Part shown: positions 1 through 8,422 of the stretch, one piece after another
Position numbering within the stretch: the first letter of the stretch is position 1
How the letters are laid out: every line of letters begins with the position of its first letter
DNA from: DASYFG01 sp036498565
GTDB taxonomy: Bacteria; Bacillota; Bacilli; Lactobacillales; Lactobacillaceae
Direction: 5' to 3'
DNA: 64,000 bases
Assembly: GCA_036498565.1 (NCBI GenBank)
Contig: DASYFG010000003.1
Location: forward strand, 62,001 to 126,000
Notes under the pieces: generated by a model
What the model was told of the DNA's origin: nothing
The model's input: only the letters and a program-made list of their open reading frames with translations
The model's database searches: none
Translations under genes and position numbers: made by a program

Positions 1-347
1 TGCAAATCGAGCTTGCGGCGAGTAACCACAAACATCAACAAGGTCATCGACATAAATGACAACGCGCCGACTTCCATCAAAATCATGATGATAAATTGCC
101 CAAACGGTGTCCAATAAGTTGATGTATCGACCACCGTCAAGCCAGTCACCGTCACCGCACTCACCGCCGTAAAAGCGGCATTGATAAACGTCGCATTCCC
201 GGTACCGTGCGAACTAAACGGCAACATGAGCAAAAATGCCCCGAGCAAAACCAATAACAAAAAGCCCAGCGCTAAACGCTGCGGCATAGAAACGTGATGC
301 ATATCGCGCCATTGCGCAAATTTTGAACGTGAAAATCCCCTGAACAT
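1..347 (-). CDS. ktrB: KtrB/TrkH-type potassium transporter, N-terminal part (runs off the window)
   Basis: Membrane subunit of a K+ uptake system of the Trk/Ktr/HKT superfamily. Only the first 115 codons are in the window. Translation shows a basic N-terminus, a hydrophobic segment at about residues 20-37, then the first pore loop with the selectivity-filter-like stretch AVTVTGLTVVDTSTYWTPFG and the start of the next membrane helix. The likely start is ATG at 345-347, five bases after the stop of the upstream ligase gene, with AGAGG almost touching the start codon. That short spacing suggests translational coupling. The KtrA partner is not in view. Family call is firm; the KtrB name rather than TrkH is inferred from the short N-terminus. 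Confidence 0.85.
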   Translation of the reverse strand, partial: MFRGFSRSKFAQWRDMHHVSMPQRLALGFLLLVLLGAFLLMLPFSSHGTGNATFINAAFTAVSAVTVTGLTVVDTSTYWTPFGQFIIMILMEVGALSFMSMTLLMFVVTRRKLDL

Positions 348-351
348 ACCT

Positions 352-1527
352 CTATTTTAACAAATTTTCGCGGTGCGCGCTGGCTTGTTTCATCGCCCAG
401 CTGGCCAAATGCTCAGTTGGCAGTTGCGCGGCGATTGTTTGGCTGGGATCAGTTACGGCAGCTTCCGCCCAACTGACGGCTTGCGCGTAGGTTTCATTCG
501 GCGCAAGTTTGGCCAAACGGGCTAGCAAATCCGCTGCTTGGGCTTGTTGTGGCGCGGACAAAGACGCGTTTGGTGCACTGAGGGCAACAGCATTCGCCCA
601 CGAATTGGCAGGCGTAACCTGCGTTGCTGCATCAACCAAAATCAAGTGCAACAAGGCCAAAGCTCGTTCATCAACGCCCACAGTATCAAACGGATTCAAA
701 TCCAACAAACGAATTTCCAGATAAGCCACGCCCTCATCTAGGACTGTGTCCCAATCGTTGGCGGGTTTGAAGCGCACTAAACCATAAAATTCCGACACAT
801 CATACAAATCACCCACCGCTAAATGCGCGTTAATCGCTGCCACGTGTTCCGCCAAAGTCGTATACGGCACGTCAATCGTGTCAAAATTCGTAAAACCATA
901 CTGACTGCTACGCCAAGAGCGCACCGGTTCAAGCGTCTGCCAGTCAGCCGGTAACAACGGCTGATCATTCCAGTTGTACGGCGCTGCGCCGAATAGATAA
1001 ATCAGCAACCAGTGCCAGTTCAAAATTGCATTAGCTTGCTGGATTAACAAAGCTTCGCGCGGGTGCGTCAAATCAGGATGTTGCGCGGAAAAGGCCGCCA
1101 CCAAATCATCACCGGGCGCGTAATTGACATGAACGCCGGCTTGCAAATGTTGAAAAATCCCGTATTTGTCCTGTAAATATTGCCGATAATCCGCATACCA
1201 AAAGCGCTCAAAGGTATTTTCCACCCAAGCGGTATGTTGCGCATCTAAAAAAGGTGGCATCGACAACGGCCAAATCACTTCATCCGCCTGCAAATGCCGG
1301 GCGAGCGTACGCTGCAAGGTGGTCAGTTCCGCCAAAGCCGCCAGCGGCGAATCATGCACGCCGGTCACCACTTCTTCTTGGCTTTCAGCAAAATCCGTTT
1401 GGAAAGTCGATTGAGTGCGGCGGTCACCCAAACTGTCGTCGTGGGGGTACATCGACAAGCTACCCGTGTTCACGTTGGCGCGGTGTTCTTCAATTTCAAT
1501 GCCCCAAGTGCTGTCAAATTTTGTCAT
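352..1527 (-). CDS. Glutamate-cysteine ligase family protein (copy 1)
   Basis: Carboxylate-amine ligase of the GshA/GCS type, expected to join glutamate to an amine such as cysteine using ATP (family knowledge). The 391-residue protein has the N-terminal glutamate-binding GIEIEEHR at 9-16, VIWPLSMPPF at 84-93, GVHVNY at 131-136 and YLEIRLLDLNPF near 270. It is shorter than E. coli GshA (about 520 residues) and has no ATP-grasp glutathione synthetase domain as in GshAB fusions, so the product may stop at a gamma-glutamyl dipeptide. The ATG at 1527 has a good SD (GGAGGAAA) 8 nt upstream. A second, shorter paralog lies at 8423-9487. It is cotranscribed with the ktrB fragment downstream. Exact amine substrate is not shown by sequence. 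Confidence 0.75.
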   Translation of the reverse strand: MTKFDSTWGIEIEEHRANVNTGSLSMYPHDDSLGDRRTQSTFQTDFAESQEEVVTGVHDSPLAALAELTTLQRTLARHLQADEVIWPLSMPPFLDAQHTAWVENTFERFWYADYRQYLQDKYGIFQHLQAGVHVNYAPGDDLVAAFSAQHPDLTHPREALLIQQANAILNWHWLLIYLFGAAPYNWNDQPLLPADWQTLEPVRSWRSSQYGFTNFDTIDVPYTTLAEHVAAINAHLAVGDLYDVSEFYGLVRFKPANDWDTVLDEGVAYLEIRLLDLNPFDTVGVDERALALLHLILVDAATQVTPANSWANAVALSAPNASLSAPQQAQAADLLARLAKLAPNETYAQAVSWAEAAVTDPSQTIAAQLPTEHLASWAMKQASAHRENLLK

Positions 1528-1569
1528 CGATGGTTTCCTCCACTTGTTTTCTCATAGAATACTAATTTT

Positions 1570-1598
1570 TTGGCATGGTGTAAAGAAAAATGTATAAT
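1570..1598 (+). promoter_or_regulatory. Promoter placing the TSS at the ATG of the esterase gene
   Basis: TTGGCA (1570-1575), 17 bp, TATAAT (1593-1598). The downstream ATG at 1605 begins 6 nt after the -10 box, so the predicted transcript starts at or next to the start codon. No SD is present. An in-frame ATG at 1590 overlaps the -10 box and cannot be the start. Confidence 0.7.
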
Positions 1599-1604
1599 AA
1601 AGTC

Positions 1605-2483
1605 ATGACAAAATTTATTGAACGACAAGTGGATTTTGAGCCGGCCGATACGTCAATGGCTGCACGCCAATTTGTGAATGTTGCTTATGCAAACGGCGAC
1701 CGGCATAAGCTGGATATTTATTTGCCGGCAGGAATCGGGCCGTTTCCAGTGATTGTTGATGTTTATGGCGGTGGGCTGTATTTTGGTGAAAAATCATCGC
1801 ATAAATTACAGCCGAGTTTGCAATTGTTATCGCATGGTTATGCAGTTGTGAGCGTGAATTATTCACTAGATTGGCAATCGCCGTTCCCAAATCAAATCAC
1901 CGAACTCCAAACGGCGGTGAATTTTTTGGCGGATCACGCTGCCGAATTTGATTTGGACATGACCAACACGACGTTAATTGGCGAAAGTTCCGGCGCACAA
2001 TTAGCCGTTTTAGCAACGGCGGTATGGAGTGTAGGCCAAACTTTGGGCGCTGGGGCACCGACGCGTATTCCGTCCATCAAACGCGTGATGGGATTTTATG
2101 GGCCGTATCAAGTCGATGCGTTTAGCACGCAATTTAATCAGTTGGGTATCACGCCAAAATTTGCCGAGACAGGAGCGGCCGATTCGTTTGAAGGGGTGAT
2201 GTTGGGCGGTCGCCCTGCTGATTTGCCTGACAAAGTGGCGCTGGCGAATCCAGCGACTTACTTTACCGCCAAAATGCCGCCGTTATTGCTGATGGCGGGC
2301 ACGGCCGATGCGGTGGTGCCGTATTTGCAAAGCGTCCAATTGGCTGATGATTATAAGCGGCTGGTTTCACCTGACAAACTCGTCACTCGGTGGGTGACGG
2401 GGGCGCAACACGGACCCGCTGATTTTATGTCAGACGATATTTTAGCAATAAAATTAGCATTTTTAAAAGGCGATGAAACCTAG
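1605..2483 (+). CDS. Alpha/beta hydrolase, esterase/lipase (BD-FAE/HSL-like)
   Basis: Serine esterase of the alpha/beta hydrolase fold (292 residues). The oxyanion-hole region appears as DVYGGGLYFG near residue 52-61, the nucleophile elbow as GESSG with Ser at about 128, and the acid and base probably lie in GTADAVVPY and GAQHGPADF near the C-terminus. There is no signal peptide, so it is cytosolic. The start is set at 1605 because the upstream in-frame ATG at 1590 lies in the -10 box; this gives a leaderless mRNA. It is divergent from the ligase gene and ends in a terminator shared with the convergent membrane-protein gene. Natural substrate unknown. Confidence 0.8.
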   Translation: MTKFIERQVDFEPADTSMAARQFVNVAYANGDRHKLDIYLPAGIGPFPVIVDVYGGGLYFGEKSSHKLQPSLQLLSHGYAVVSVNYSLDWQSPFPNQITELQTAVNFLADHAAEFDLDMTNTTLIGESSGAQLAVLATAVWSVGQTLGAGAPTRIPSIKRVMGFYGPYQVDAFSTQFNQLGITPKFAETGAADSFEGVMLGGRPADLPDKVALANPATYFTAKMPPLLLMAGTADAVVPYLQSVQLADDYKRLVSPDKLVTRWVTGAQHGPADFMSDDILAIKLAFLKGDET

Positions 2484-2496
2484 TTTCATCGCCTTT
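2466..2496. terminator. Bidirectional Rho-independent terminator
   Basis: Stem AAAGGCGATGAAA / TTTCATCGCCTTT with a 5-nt loop, flanked by A and T runs. It overlaps the stop codon of the esterase gene and serves both convergent genes. Confidence 0.85.
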
Positions 2497-3178
2497 GTTC
2501 GCCTGTAAGCGGTGCGTGGATTAAATTTGGGAAGATGATGCGGTCGGAAAGACCGATGTTTTTGCCTTGCAAGAAAAACGAAATGAGCGTGCCGATGCCA
2601 AGGGCGACCAGCGCGCCGGAAAAGGCATAACACGTCAGCGAAATCAGTAACGCGATCACAAAGTTACTCATTTGCCCGGCGGTGGCACTGCCTTTGAAAA
2701 ACTTAAAACGCAAGATATTAGTCAAATCGTCCAGCGGATGCAACAACCAATTGACGCGTTGATAAACCGAAATCGACACACCAATCAAATAAATTGCCAG
2801 CACGTCCAAGACGAAACGCGCGGCAACCGGCGCCGCTGACACCTGCAACGTTTGGCTTAAAAATTGAGCAAAGAAACCGACCAAATAACTAAACGACAAG
2901 CCAAAAATCAAGTTGCCAGTAAAGCGCCGCCAATTCCATACGCCCAACAAAACCATGTTCAACAAGCCAATTAACACGGTATAAATCATTAAATACCAAC
3001 TAATTGGCCCGCCAAAAGTGTGCGCTAAGTTCGCCGCGCTCGCCGTCCACGGGGCGGAACCCAGATCGCTGGCCACACTTAACGCGTTACCAAAGGAATT
3101 GACCACCAACGAGACAAAGAAAAAACTGAATCGTTGCAGCCACGTGAGTTCTACTAGTTGTCCATCAAGTTTATACAT
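2486..3178 (-). CDS. YczE/YitT-like integral membrane protein
   Basis: Hydrophobic 230-residue protein with about five membrane segments (roughly 14-30, 57-77, 85-105, 118-140, 165-200). The N-terminal pattern SFGNALSVASDLGSAPWTAS resembles the YczE/YyaS/YitT membrane family, whose function is poorly known. SD GGAGG lies 4 nt before the ATG at 3178. It stands alone, convergent with the esterase gene and divergent from the HAD phosphatase. No catalytic motif is visible, so the call is structural only. Confidence 0.65.
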   Translation of the reverse strand: MYKLDGQLVELTWLQRFSFFFVSLVVNSFGNALSVASDLGSAPWTASAANLAHTFGGPISWYLMIYTVLIGLLNMVLLGVWNWRRFTGNLIFGLSFSYLVGFFAQFLSQTLQVSAAPVAARFVLDVLAIYLIGVSISVYQRVNWLLHPLDDLTNILRFKFFKGSATAGQMSNFVIALLISLTCYAFSGALVALGIGTLISFFLQGKNIGLSDRIIFPNLIHAPLTGEQRR

Positions 3179-3277
3179 GCGCCCTCCTGCTCTTTATTTT
3201 AGCATAGCACTTTTCGGCGGTTTTGTAAGGGCTTGTTCGTGTTATAATGAATTTAATCAATGAGAATGAGGTGAGAA

Positions 3278-4105
3278 ATGGGCGCACGGCTAATTGTGAC
3301 GGATTTAGATGAGACATTTTTGCGGAGTAACCGCACGTTTGACGAAGCGTTATTTCGCCAAGTTTTAAGTGAAATCGACGCGGCTGGGGCGCAATTTGCG
3401 ATTGCTACGGGTCGGCATTTGTCAAATGTGGAACAAGTTTTTGCCGATATTTTAAAAGAACGTGGCATTCACATCGTGTCTAACAACGGCGCGCATGTGC
3501 AAGCCGCCAACGGGGATGTGTTGTTTGAGCGTTCGCTCCCGGTTGAACTTTTGCCAGAAATTGACGCAACTTTTCAAGCGTTTAGCTACAAGCCGGCGTA
3601 TGGCTACTTGTTGACGACGACGCGCAATGCGTACATGCCGCGCACGCTCAAAAACATCATCATGCGCTTTACACCGCGCTTTCGCACCTTTTTTGACCGT
3701 TCAACGACTTTCCGACAAATTAGCGATGTCAAAGAACCGATTTTAAAAGTCACCGCTGCTTTTCCCAAAACGGTTCAACCCGTCTTTGTGAAATTCGCCA
3801 AAGAACGGCTCGGCGACCGGGTGCACATTACCGAAACCGGCACGGGCGCAATTGATATTGTGCCCGCCGGTATCAACAAAGCGGTCGGCGTGCAACAACT
3901 AATGACCTATCTAAACATTGATGTCGCTGACGTGGCAGCGTTTGGCGATGGGGGGAATGATCTGGAAATGCTCGGTTTTGTCGGGCAACCTTATCGCATG
4001 CCTAACGCTAGTCAAAACGTGGCGGCACACACCGAATTTAACGTGGCGGTGGCCGACAATAATCACAATGGCGTGTTGCGCACAATTCAAGAAAAACTGC
4101 TGTAA
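3278..4105 (+). CDS. Cof-type HAD-superfamily phosphatase
   Basis: Cytosolic HAD hydrolase of the Cof/YbjI class (275 residues), members of which dephosphorylate sugar phosphates or flavin and pyridoxal phosphates. Motif I is VTDLDETFL with nucleophile Asp9 and Asp11. Motif II is in AIATGRHL, motif III is the Lys in ILKVTAAF, and motif IV is FGDGGNDLEML near 222-232. SD GAGGTG lies 5 nt before the ATG. A TATAAT at 3243-3248 probably drives it. Substrate cannot be told from the sequence. A second Cof-like gene sits at 53612. Confidence 0.85.
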   Translation: MGARLIVTDLDETFLRSNRTFDEALFRQVLSEIDAAGAQFAIATGRHLSNVEQVFADILKERGIHIVSNNGAHVQAANGDVLFERSLPVELLPEIDATFQAFSYKPAYGYLLTTTRNAYMPRTLKNIIMRFTPRFRTFFDRSTTFRQISDVKEPILKVTAAFPKTVQPVFVKFAKERLGDRVHITETGTGAIDIVPAGINKAVGVQQLMTYLNIDVADVAAFGDGGNDLEMLGFVGQPYRMPNASQNVAAHTEFNVAVADNNHNGVLRTIQEKLL

Positions 4106-4117
4106 GCGGTTTCGTGG

Positions 4118-4123
4118 TATAAT
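4118..4123 (+). promoter_or_regulatory. -10 box of the aldo/keto reductase gene
   Basis: TATAAT 25 nt upstream of the ATG at 4148, followed by SD GGAGG. No clear -35 box was identified. Confidence 0.5.
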
Positions 4124-4147
4124 GATCTCCATGGAGGTCATTTTTTT

Positions 4148-5104
4148 ATGCACTATCAAACATTAGGCAACGGTGAGTTGTCAAACGTCTCATCAGTCGC
4201 GCTCGGCGTCATGCGGATTGCCGACAAAACCAGCGACGAAGCACAAACAATCGTTGAAACGGCGCTTGAAAACGGCGTGAATTTCTTTGACACCGCGGAT
4301 ATTTACGGCGGTGGCAAGAGTTCCCAAGTTTTTGGTCAAGCGTTGCAAGATTTGAACGTGAAGCGTGAAGATGTCTTTATTCAAAGTAAAGGCGGCATTA
4401 TTTTGCCCAACGGCCAAATTAACGGCGACGGCTTGACCGGACCGCGCTATGATTTTTCCAAAGATCATTTGATCGCGGCGGTGGACGTGGAATTACAACG
4501 TTTACAAACGGATTATCTGGATGTTTTCTTGTTGCACCGCCCAGACACGTTGATGGAACCAGACGCGATTGCCGAAGCGTTTAATGAATTAGAGACGGCT
4601 GGCAAAGTCCGTCACTTCGGCGTGTCAAACTTCACGCCATACCAAGTGGATTTGTTGAAAACAGCGGTGAAACAACCGTTGGTGGCCAATCAATTGCAGT
4701 TTGGTTTAGGACACGCACAAATGGTGACGCGAGAATTCCATCACAACACGGATGACACAGCGGCCGTTGACCGTGACAACGGCATTTTGAGCTACTCGCG
4801 TTTGCACAAGATGACCATTCAAGCGTGGTCGCCGTTCCAATTTGGGCAATTTGCTGGCGTATTCATGGACAACGATGCGTTCCCAGAATTAAACGACAAA
4901 TTGCAACAACTAGCAGACAAATACCACGCAACGAAAAATGCGGTTGCAGTGGCGTGGATTTTGCGTCATCCTGCGCACATGCAAGTAATCGTTGGTTCTA
5001 TGACACCAAGTCGTTTGGCTGAAATGTTGAACTTTGACGACGTGCAATTGACCAATCAAGAATGGTACGACTTGCTGATGGCAGCCGGTAATACGTTGCC
5101 ATAA
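4148..5104 (+). CDS. Aldo/keto reductase (YdhF-like)
   Basis: NADPH-dependent oxidoreductase of the aldo/keto reductase superfamily (318 residues, TIM barrel). The catalytic tetrad is readable: Asp and Tyr in FFDTADIYGGG near 47-57, Lys in IQSKGGI near 79 and His in LLHRPD near 122. The C-terminal cofactor part is seen in AVAWILRHPAHMQVIVGS. SD GGAGG is 9 nt before the ATG. It is a single gene between a -10 box and a strong terminator. Substrate is unknown; two further AKR genes of other subfamilies occur at 9518 and 52681. Confidence 0.85.
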   Translation: MHYQTLGNGELSNVSSVALGVMRIADKTSDEAQTIVETALENGVNFFDTADIYGGGKSSQVFGQALQDLNVKREDVFIQSKGGIILPNGQINGDGLTGPRYDFSKDHLIAAVDVELQRLQTDYLDVFLLHRPDTLMEPDAIAEAFNELETAGKVRHFGVSNFTPYQVDLLKTAVKQPLVANQLQFGLGHAQMVTREFHHNTDDTAAVDRDNGILSYSRLHKMTIQAWSPFQFGQFAGVFMDNDAFPELNDKLQQLADKYHATKNAVAVAWILRHPAHMQVIVGSMTPSRLAEMLNFDDVQLTNQEWYDLLMAAGNTLP

Positions 5105-5131
5105 AAAAAGACCTCGTGATGAGGTCTTTTT
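5104..5131. terminator. Bidirectional terminator
   Basis: Stem AAAGACCTC / GAGGTCTTT with loop GTGAT, with A and T runs on both sides; between two convergent genes. Confidence 0.85.
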
Positions 5132-5699
5132 ATTGTTGCGCTAAATCGGCGACAGTCACATTCATTAATCTTAAGAAAATCGGCTTAAAGATGAGCGGAC
5201 TTTCTGGCACGGGTTGCGTAATCCAAGCTTGAATCATTGAGATGGTCACATTGACCACCAAAGCCACTTCATAATGGTGTGGCGTGTTTGGCAAATGTAC
5301 ATGCGAATCGCCGTATAATTTCACTTCCACCCAATGTGTGTATTGTTTGCGCAACATTGGCAACCAACCGGGATCGCCATTTTCACCGTATAGCACACGC
5401 AATTCGTCACGATGGGCGTACAAAATCGGAAAAACCATGTCAGTCAGCATTTCAAATGGCGAACTCAAATCGGACTTGCCGGCTTCGTACATGACGGCGC
5501 GGACTTCAACATCGATGGCTTCGCGAATATCCGCTAAAATCGCTTCTTTGGTGTCAAAATGGCGATAAAAAGTCGCGCGCGAAACGCCCGAACGTTCAAT
5601 AACATCTGAGACATTGATCATGTCGAAACGCTCTTCAATCATCAACGTGAGGAGCGCGTTTTTAATTTTGAGTTGTGTGTTCAACCCTGTTTCAGGCAT
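5130..5699 (-). CDS. TetR/AcrR family transcriptional regulator
   Basis: 189-residue repressor. The N-terminal helix-turn-helix (about residues 10-55) contains VSDVIERSGVSRATFYRHFDTKEAI, a typical TetR_N pattern in which the recognition helix is SRATFYRHF. The C-terminal half is a ligand and dimer domain of the type found with YhgE-like exporters. It is divergent from the YhgE/Pip-like gene at 5858. Palindromes in the shared intergenic region (5721-5731 and 5781-5809) are the likely operators, so it probably represses that gene and itself. Ligand unknown. Confidence 0.85.
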   Translation of the reverse strand: MPETGLNTQLKIKNALLTLMIEERFDMINVSDVIERSGVSRATFYRHFDTKEAILADIREAIDVEVRAVMYEAGKSDLSSPFEMLTDMVFPILYAHRDELRVLYGENGDPGWLPMLRKQYTHWVEVKLYGDSHVHLPNTPHHYEVALVVNVTISMIQAWITQPVPESPLIFKPIFLRLMNVTVADLAQQ

Positions 5700-5720
5700 A
5701 TACTTTGTCCCTTTACTAGA

Positions 5721-5731
5721 ATGCTTAGCAT
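5721..5731. promoter_or_regulatory. Palindrome upstream of the tetR gene, possible operator
   Basis: ATGCT-T-AGCAT, 21 nt upstream of the tetR start codon. A candidate autoregulatory site by position only. Confidence 0.4.
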
Positions 5732-5769
5732 CTTGAATTTAAAATAGTATTAAAAATCTACCAAAATAT

Positions 5770-5809
5770 TGTAACATGTTTCCGTAACAAATTATAATAA
5801 GTTTACGGA
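5770..5809 (+). promoter_or_regulatory. Promoter of the YhgE-like gene with overlapping inverted repeat
   Basis: TTGTAA (5770-5775), 17 bp, TATAAT (5793-5798). Inverted repeat arms TCCGTAA (5781-5787) and TTACGGA (5803-5809) bracket the -10 box. A TetR dimer bound there would block RNA polymerase. Confidence 0.65.
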
Positions 5810-5857
5810 TAATTATGCGCAACTGTTAGCGATAACAGCGCCACGCGGAGGATAAAC

Positions 5858-7375
5858 ATGCTAGGTTGGCAATTACAGACACAATCTAAACAAAAATTAA
5901 AACAACTGACGATGGTCGTGCTTGTCCCAATCGTGGTGCTGACGCTTTTACTGTGGGCCTTTTGGCAACCAACGGCGCGCCAACATTTGCTCCAAGTCGC
6001 CGTGGTCAATCAGGATAAAACGGTTAAAATTAACGGCAAACAACAGCAATTTGGCGAAACACTTTTAACGACTTTACAAAAAAGTCAGACGCTAACCTTT
6101 AAAACCGCAACCGCAAAACAAGCACAGGCGGGGCTAAAAAACGGCCGTTACGTCGCGGTTATCACGGCACCGAAAACATTTAGCCAAGCGATTAATCAAT
6201 ACGCAAAAACTGGCCAGAGTGCTCCGTTGACGGTGAATTTTAATAGCGCCCAAAGCCCCGCCCAAACCCAAATTGCCCAAACGGCAATTGTGAAGGCGAT
6301 CAACACGCTCAATGCGCAATTATTGACACGTTCAGATAGCACAGCCGCTCTGCAAAAGTCCGCCAAAACCAGTTCGAGTTTGTCAGACACGGCTAAAACC
6401 TTATTAGGCAGCGTGCAAAGTGTGAACAGCCAAGTGCCCGATAATCAGACGTTGCAAGGAATTGCTGACGATACGAGCAGTTACGGCACGGATTTGGCCA
6501 ATCTCGTCTCTCAACTCAACACAGCCATTGCCAATGACGATCAGACGCAAGTCAGCGCTTTGGCGGTGAAAATTCAAACGATTGGCTACGAATTACAGAC
6601 GAGCCATCAATCGGCGGTTAACACGTTGATTGCGGCTTTGCAAACCATCGGTAGTTACACGGATGCGCAGTCACCTTTGCAACAAAATGCTAAAGCATTG
6701 CAAAGCAGCAATGGCAGTCTGGCGACCGCACTGACGGGCACGGCGAGTGATTTGACGCCGAAAAACACCACGGCAATCGTGAGTTTGAAAACCACGGACA
6801 CGATGAAAGTCACGGCGCTAGGCGCTCAAATTTTGCCAGCGTTGATTTTAGGGGCGTTGGTGGCGCTTAGTTTGCTCGTATTGGCCCGCTATCAAGTGCG
6901 TATCAGTGCATGGCACGAGCAATTGGTGCTGGAACAATGGTGGGGACACTTCCAAGTTCTGGGGGCAATTAGTGGTGTCAGCGCGCTAGTGCTGTTGGGC
7001 ATCGGCACAGGCTTTGGCTGGCGCGGCGATTGGGCTTGGAGTGGTTTGGCCGTGGTTTTGTACGGCTGGTTTGCCGTGAGTCTCGTGTGGTTGAGCAAGT
7101 TTTTACTTGGCAATTATGGCTTACTCGTCAGCGCCGGGCTATTTTCCATCGACTTCCTCCTATCAAATGCTTGGTATCCAGCTGGCTTGTTTAGTTCATG
7201 GGCCCAAAACGTGGCCGAACTTTTGCCGGGGAATCAAATGATTGCGGCCCTACGCGGCGTTGCACCAGCGCATAATGTCGGTGTGCTAGCCGTGTGGTTG
7301 TTAGTGGTGACGGCACTTTTGCTCACGTTTTATCGCAGTGAACAAAAGGGTCGCCGTGTGGCTTTGGTGCAATAA
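5858..7375 (+). CDS. YhgE/Pip-like membrane protein (ABC-2-type export family)
   Basis: 505-residue membrane protein. One helix at about 20-40 is followed by a large extracellular domain of about 280 residues rich in Ala, Gln, Ser and Thr, then five or six hydrophobic segments from about 320 to 490. This one-plus-five layout matches the YhgE/Pip family (phage infection protein and ABC-2 permease relatives, also linked to ESX-type export). SD GGAGG lies 6 nt before the ATG. It overlaps the next small gene by one base and faces the TetR gene across a shared operator region. Cargo is unknown. Confidence 0.75.
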   Translation: MLGWQLQTQSKQKLKQLTMVVLVPIVVLTLLLWAFWQPTARQHLLQVAVVNQDKTVKINGKQQQFGETLLTTLQKSQTLTFKTATAKQAQAGLKNGRYVAVITAPKTFSQAINQYAKTGQSAPLTVNFNSAQSPAQTQIAQTAIVKAINTLNAQLLTRSDSTAALQKSAKTSSSLSDTAKTLLGSVQSVNSQVPDNQTLQGIADDTSSYGTDLANLVSQLNTAIANDDQTQVSALAVKIQTIGYELQTSHQSAVNTLIAALQTIGSYTDAQSPLQQNAKALQSSNGSLATALTGTASDLTPKNTTAIVSLKTTDTMKVTALGAQILPALILGALVALSLLVLARYQVRISAWHEQLVLEQWWGHFQVLGAISGVSALVLLGIGTGFGWRGDWAWSGLAVVLYGWFAVSLVWLSKFLLGNYGLLVSAGLFSIDFLLSNAWYPAGLFSSWAQNVAELLPGNQMIAALRGVAPAHNVGVLAVWLLVVTALLLTFYRSEQKGRRVALVQ

Positions 7376-7635
7376 TGGCAAAGATTTTTGGACATCAAAA
7401 TCAAATTGCACATCTGCGGACCATCATTGAACAGCAGCAACGCGCCATGCGCAATCAACAAAAAATTCTCCGCCAACAACAGCAAATTAACGACACCTTA
7501 GCCAAACAAGTCGCGCTGTTAAGTAATGTGTTGGCCAATCAGCAACAAAATCAACAACTGACTGAAGAAGAAAACCGGGTTTTGCAAGGCCAACTCACAG
7601 ATTTGCTTTCACGCAAAAAACGTTGGTGGAAGTGA
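7375..7635 (+). CDS. Small coiled-coil protein coupled to the YhgE-like gene
   Basis: 86 residues, almost entirely a predicted coiled coil: heptad-like runs of Gln, Leu and Ile with stretches such as IIEQQQRAMRNQQKILRQQQ, ending in basic RKKRWWK. The start ATG overlaps the stop of the YhgE-like gene (TAATG) and has no SD, so it is translated by coupling. Not recognised. The basic-aromatic tail could touch the membrane. A scaffold or partner of the transporter is an inference from position only. Confidence 0.6.
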   Translation: MAKIFGHQNQIAHLRTIIEQQQRAMRNQQKILRQQQQINDTLAKQVALLSNVLANQQQNQQLTEEENRVLQGQLTDLLSRKKRWWK

Positions 7636-7689
7636 CTTCATCGTGTTATAATGAGTAATTCATTAAAGAATGAAAGGAATAACACGTTA

Positions 7690-8403
7690 ATGGCGAAAAC
7701 GATTGGTATTATTGGTCAAACGCAATACAAAACACTGCCCGAAGCCCGGGTGAGTGACATTAAAATTGACGCTTGGCGCGCCGCTTATGCGCAAGTTTTT
7801 TCAGAAATTGGCGCTTTGCCGTTCTTGATTCCAGTGGGGGCGGCGCATTTGGCAGCTTCTTATGTTGAAAATGTGGACGCCATTGTGCTGGCGGGTGGGC
7901 AAGATGTCCACCCCAGTGCCTATGGGCAAACGCCACAACCAACGGGTGTTTATGATACGCGCCGTGATGCGTTTGAATTGGCGGTTATTTCAGCGGCTTT
8001 GGCGATGGAAAAACCAATTCTAGCCATCTGTCGCGGGTCACAAATCTTAAACGTGGCGCTGGGTGGCACGTTGATTCAAGACATTCCCACCCAAGTGCCA
8101 AACGCCATTTCGCATGATCAAAAACCACAAGCGTGGGACAAACCAACACATGTTATTGACATTGAAGGGGGTTTGCTGAGAAAATTATACGGGACGACGC
8201 TCAAAACTAACTCGTTTCACCATCAAGCCATCGCGCAACTAGCGCCAGGCTTGACCAAAACGGCGCAAACCGCCGACGGCATTATCGAAGGCTATGAAGA
8301 TGCGCGCCGACGATTGTTTGCTGTGCAGTTCCATCCTGAATTCTCGTTTGCCACATATCCGGAATTCAGCGCACTTTTTAAGGATTTTGTGGCGCAAATT
8401 TAA
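7690..8403 (+). CDS. Class I glutamine amidotransferase-like gamma-glutamyl hydrolase (PuuD/peptidase C26)
   Basis: 237-residue cytosolic hydrolase that cleaves gamma-glutamyl amides. The catalytic triad is in ICRGSQILN (Cys at about 114) and VQFHPEF (His 215, Glu 217), and the oxyanion region is LAGGQDVHP near 68-75. PuuD of E. coli frees GABA from gamma-Glu-GABA. The start is set at 7690 after AAAGGA because an earlier in-frame ATG (7651) overlaps the -10 box TATAAT at 7647-7652. It is followed after 19 nt by a glutamate-cysteine-ligase-like gene, so one operon appears to both make and break gamma-glutamyl bonds. Substrate unknown. Confidence 0.8.
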   Translation: MAKTIGIIGQTQYKTLPEARVSDIKIDAWRAAYAQVFSEIGALPFLIPVGAAHLAASYVENVDAIVLAGGQDVHPSAYGQTPQPTGVYDTRRDAFELAVISAALAMEKPILAICRGSQILNVALGGTLIQDIPTQVPNAISHDQKPQAWDKPTHVIDIEGGLLRKLYGTTLKTNSFHHQAIAQLAPGLTKTAQTADGIIEGYEDARRRLFAVQFHPEFSFATYPEFSALFKDFVAQI

Positions 8404-8422
8404 TTGAACTAGGTATCAGCTT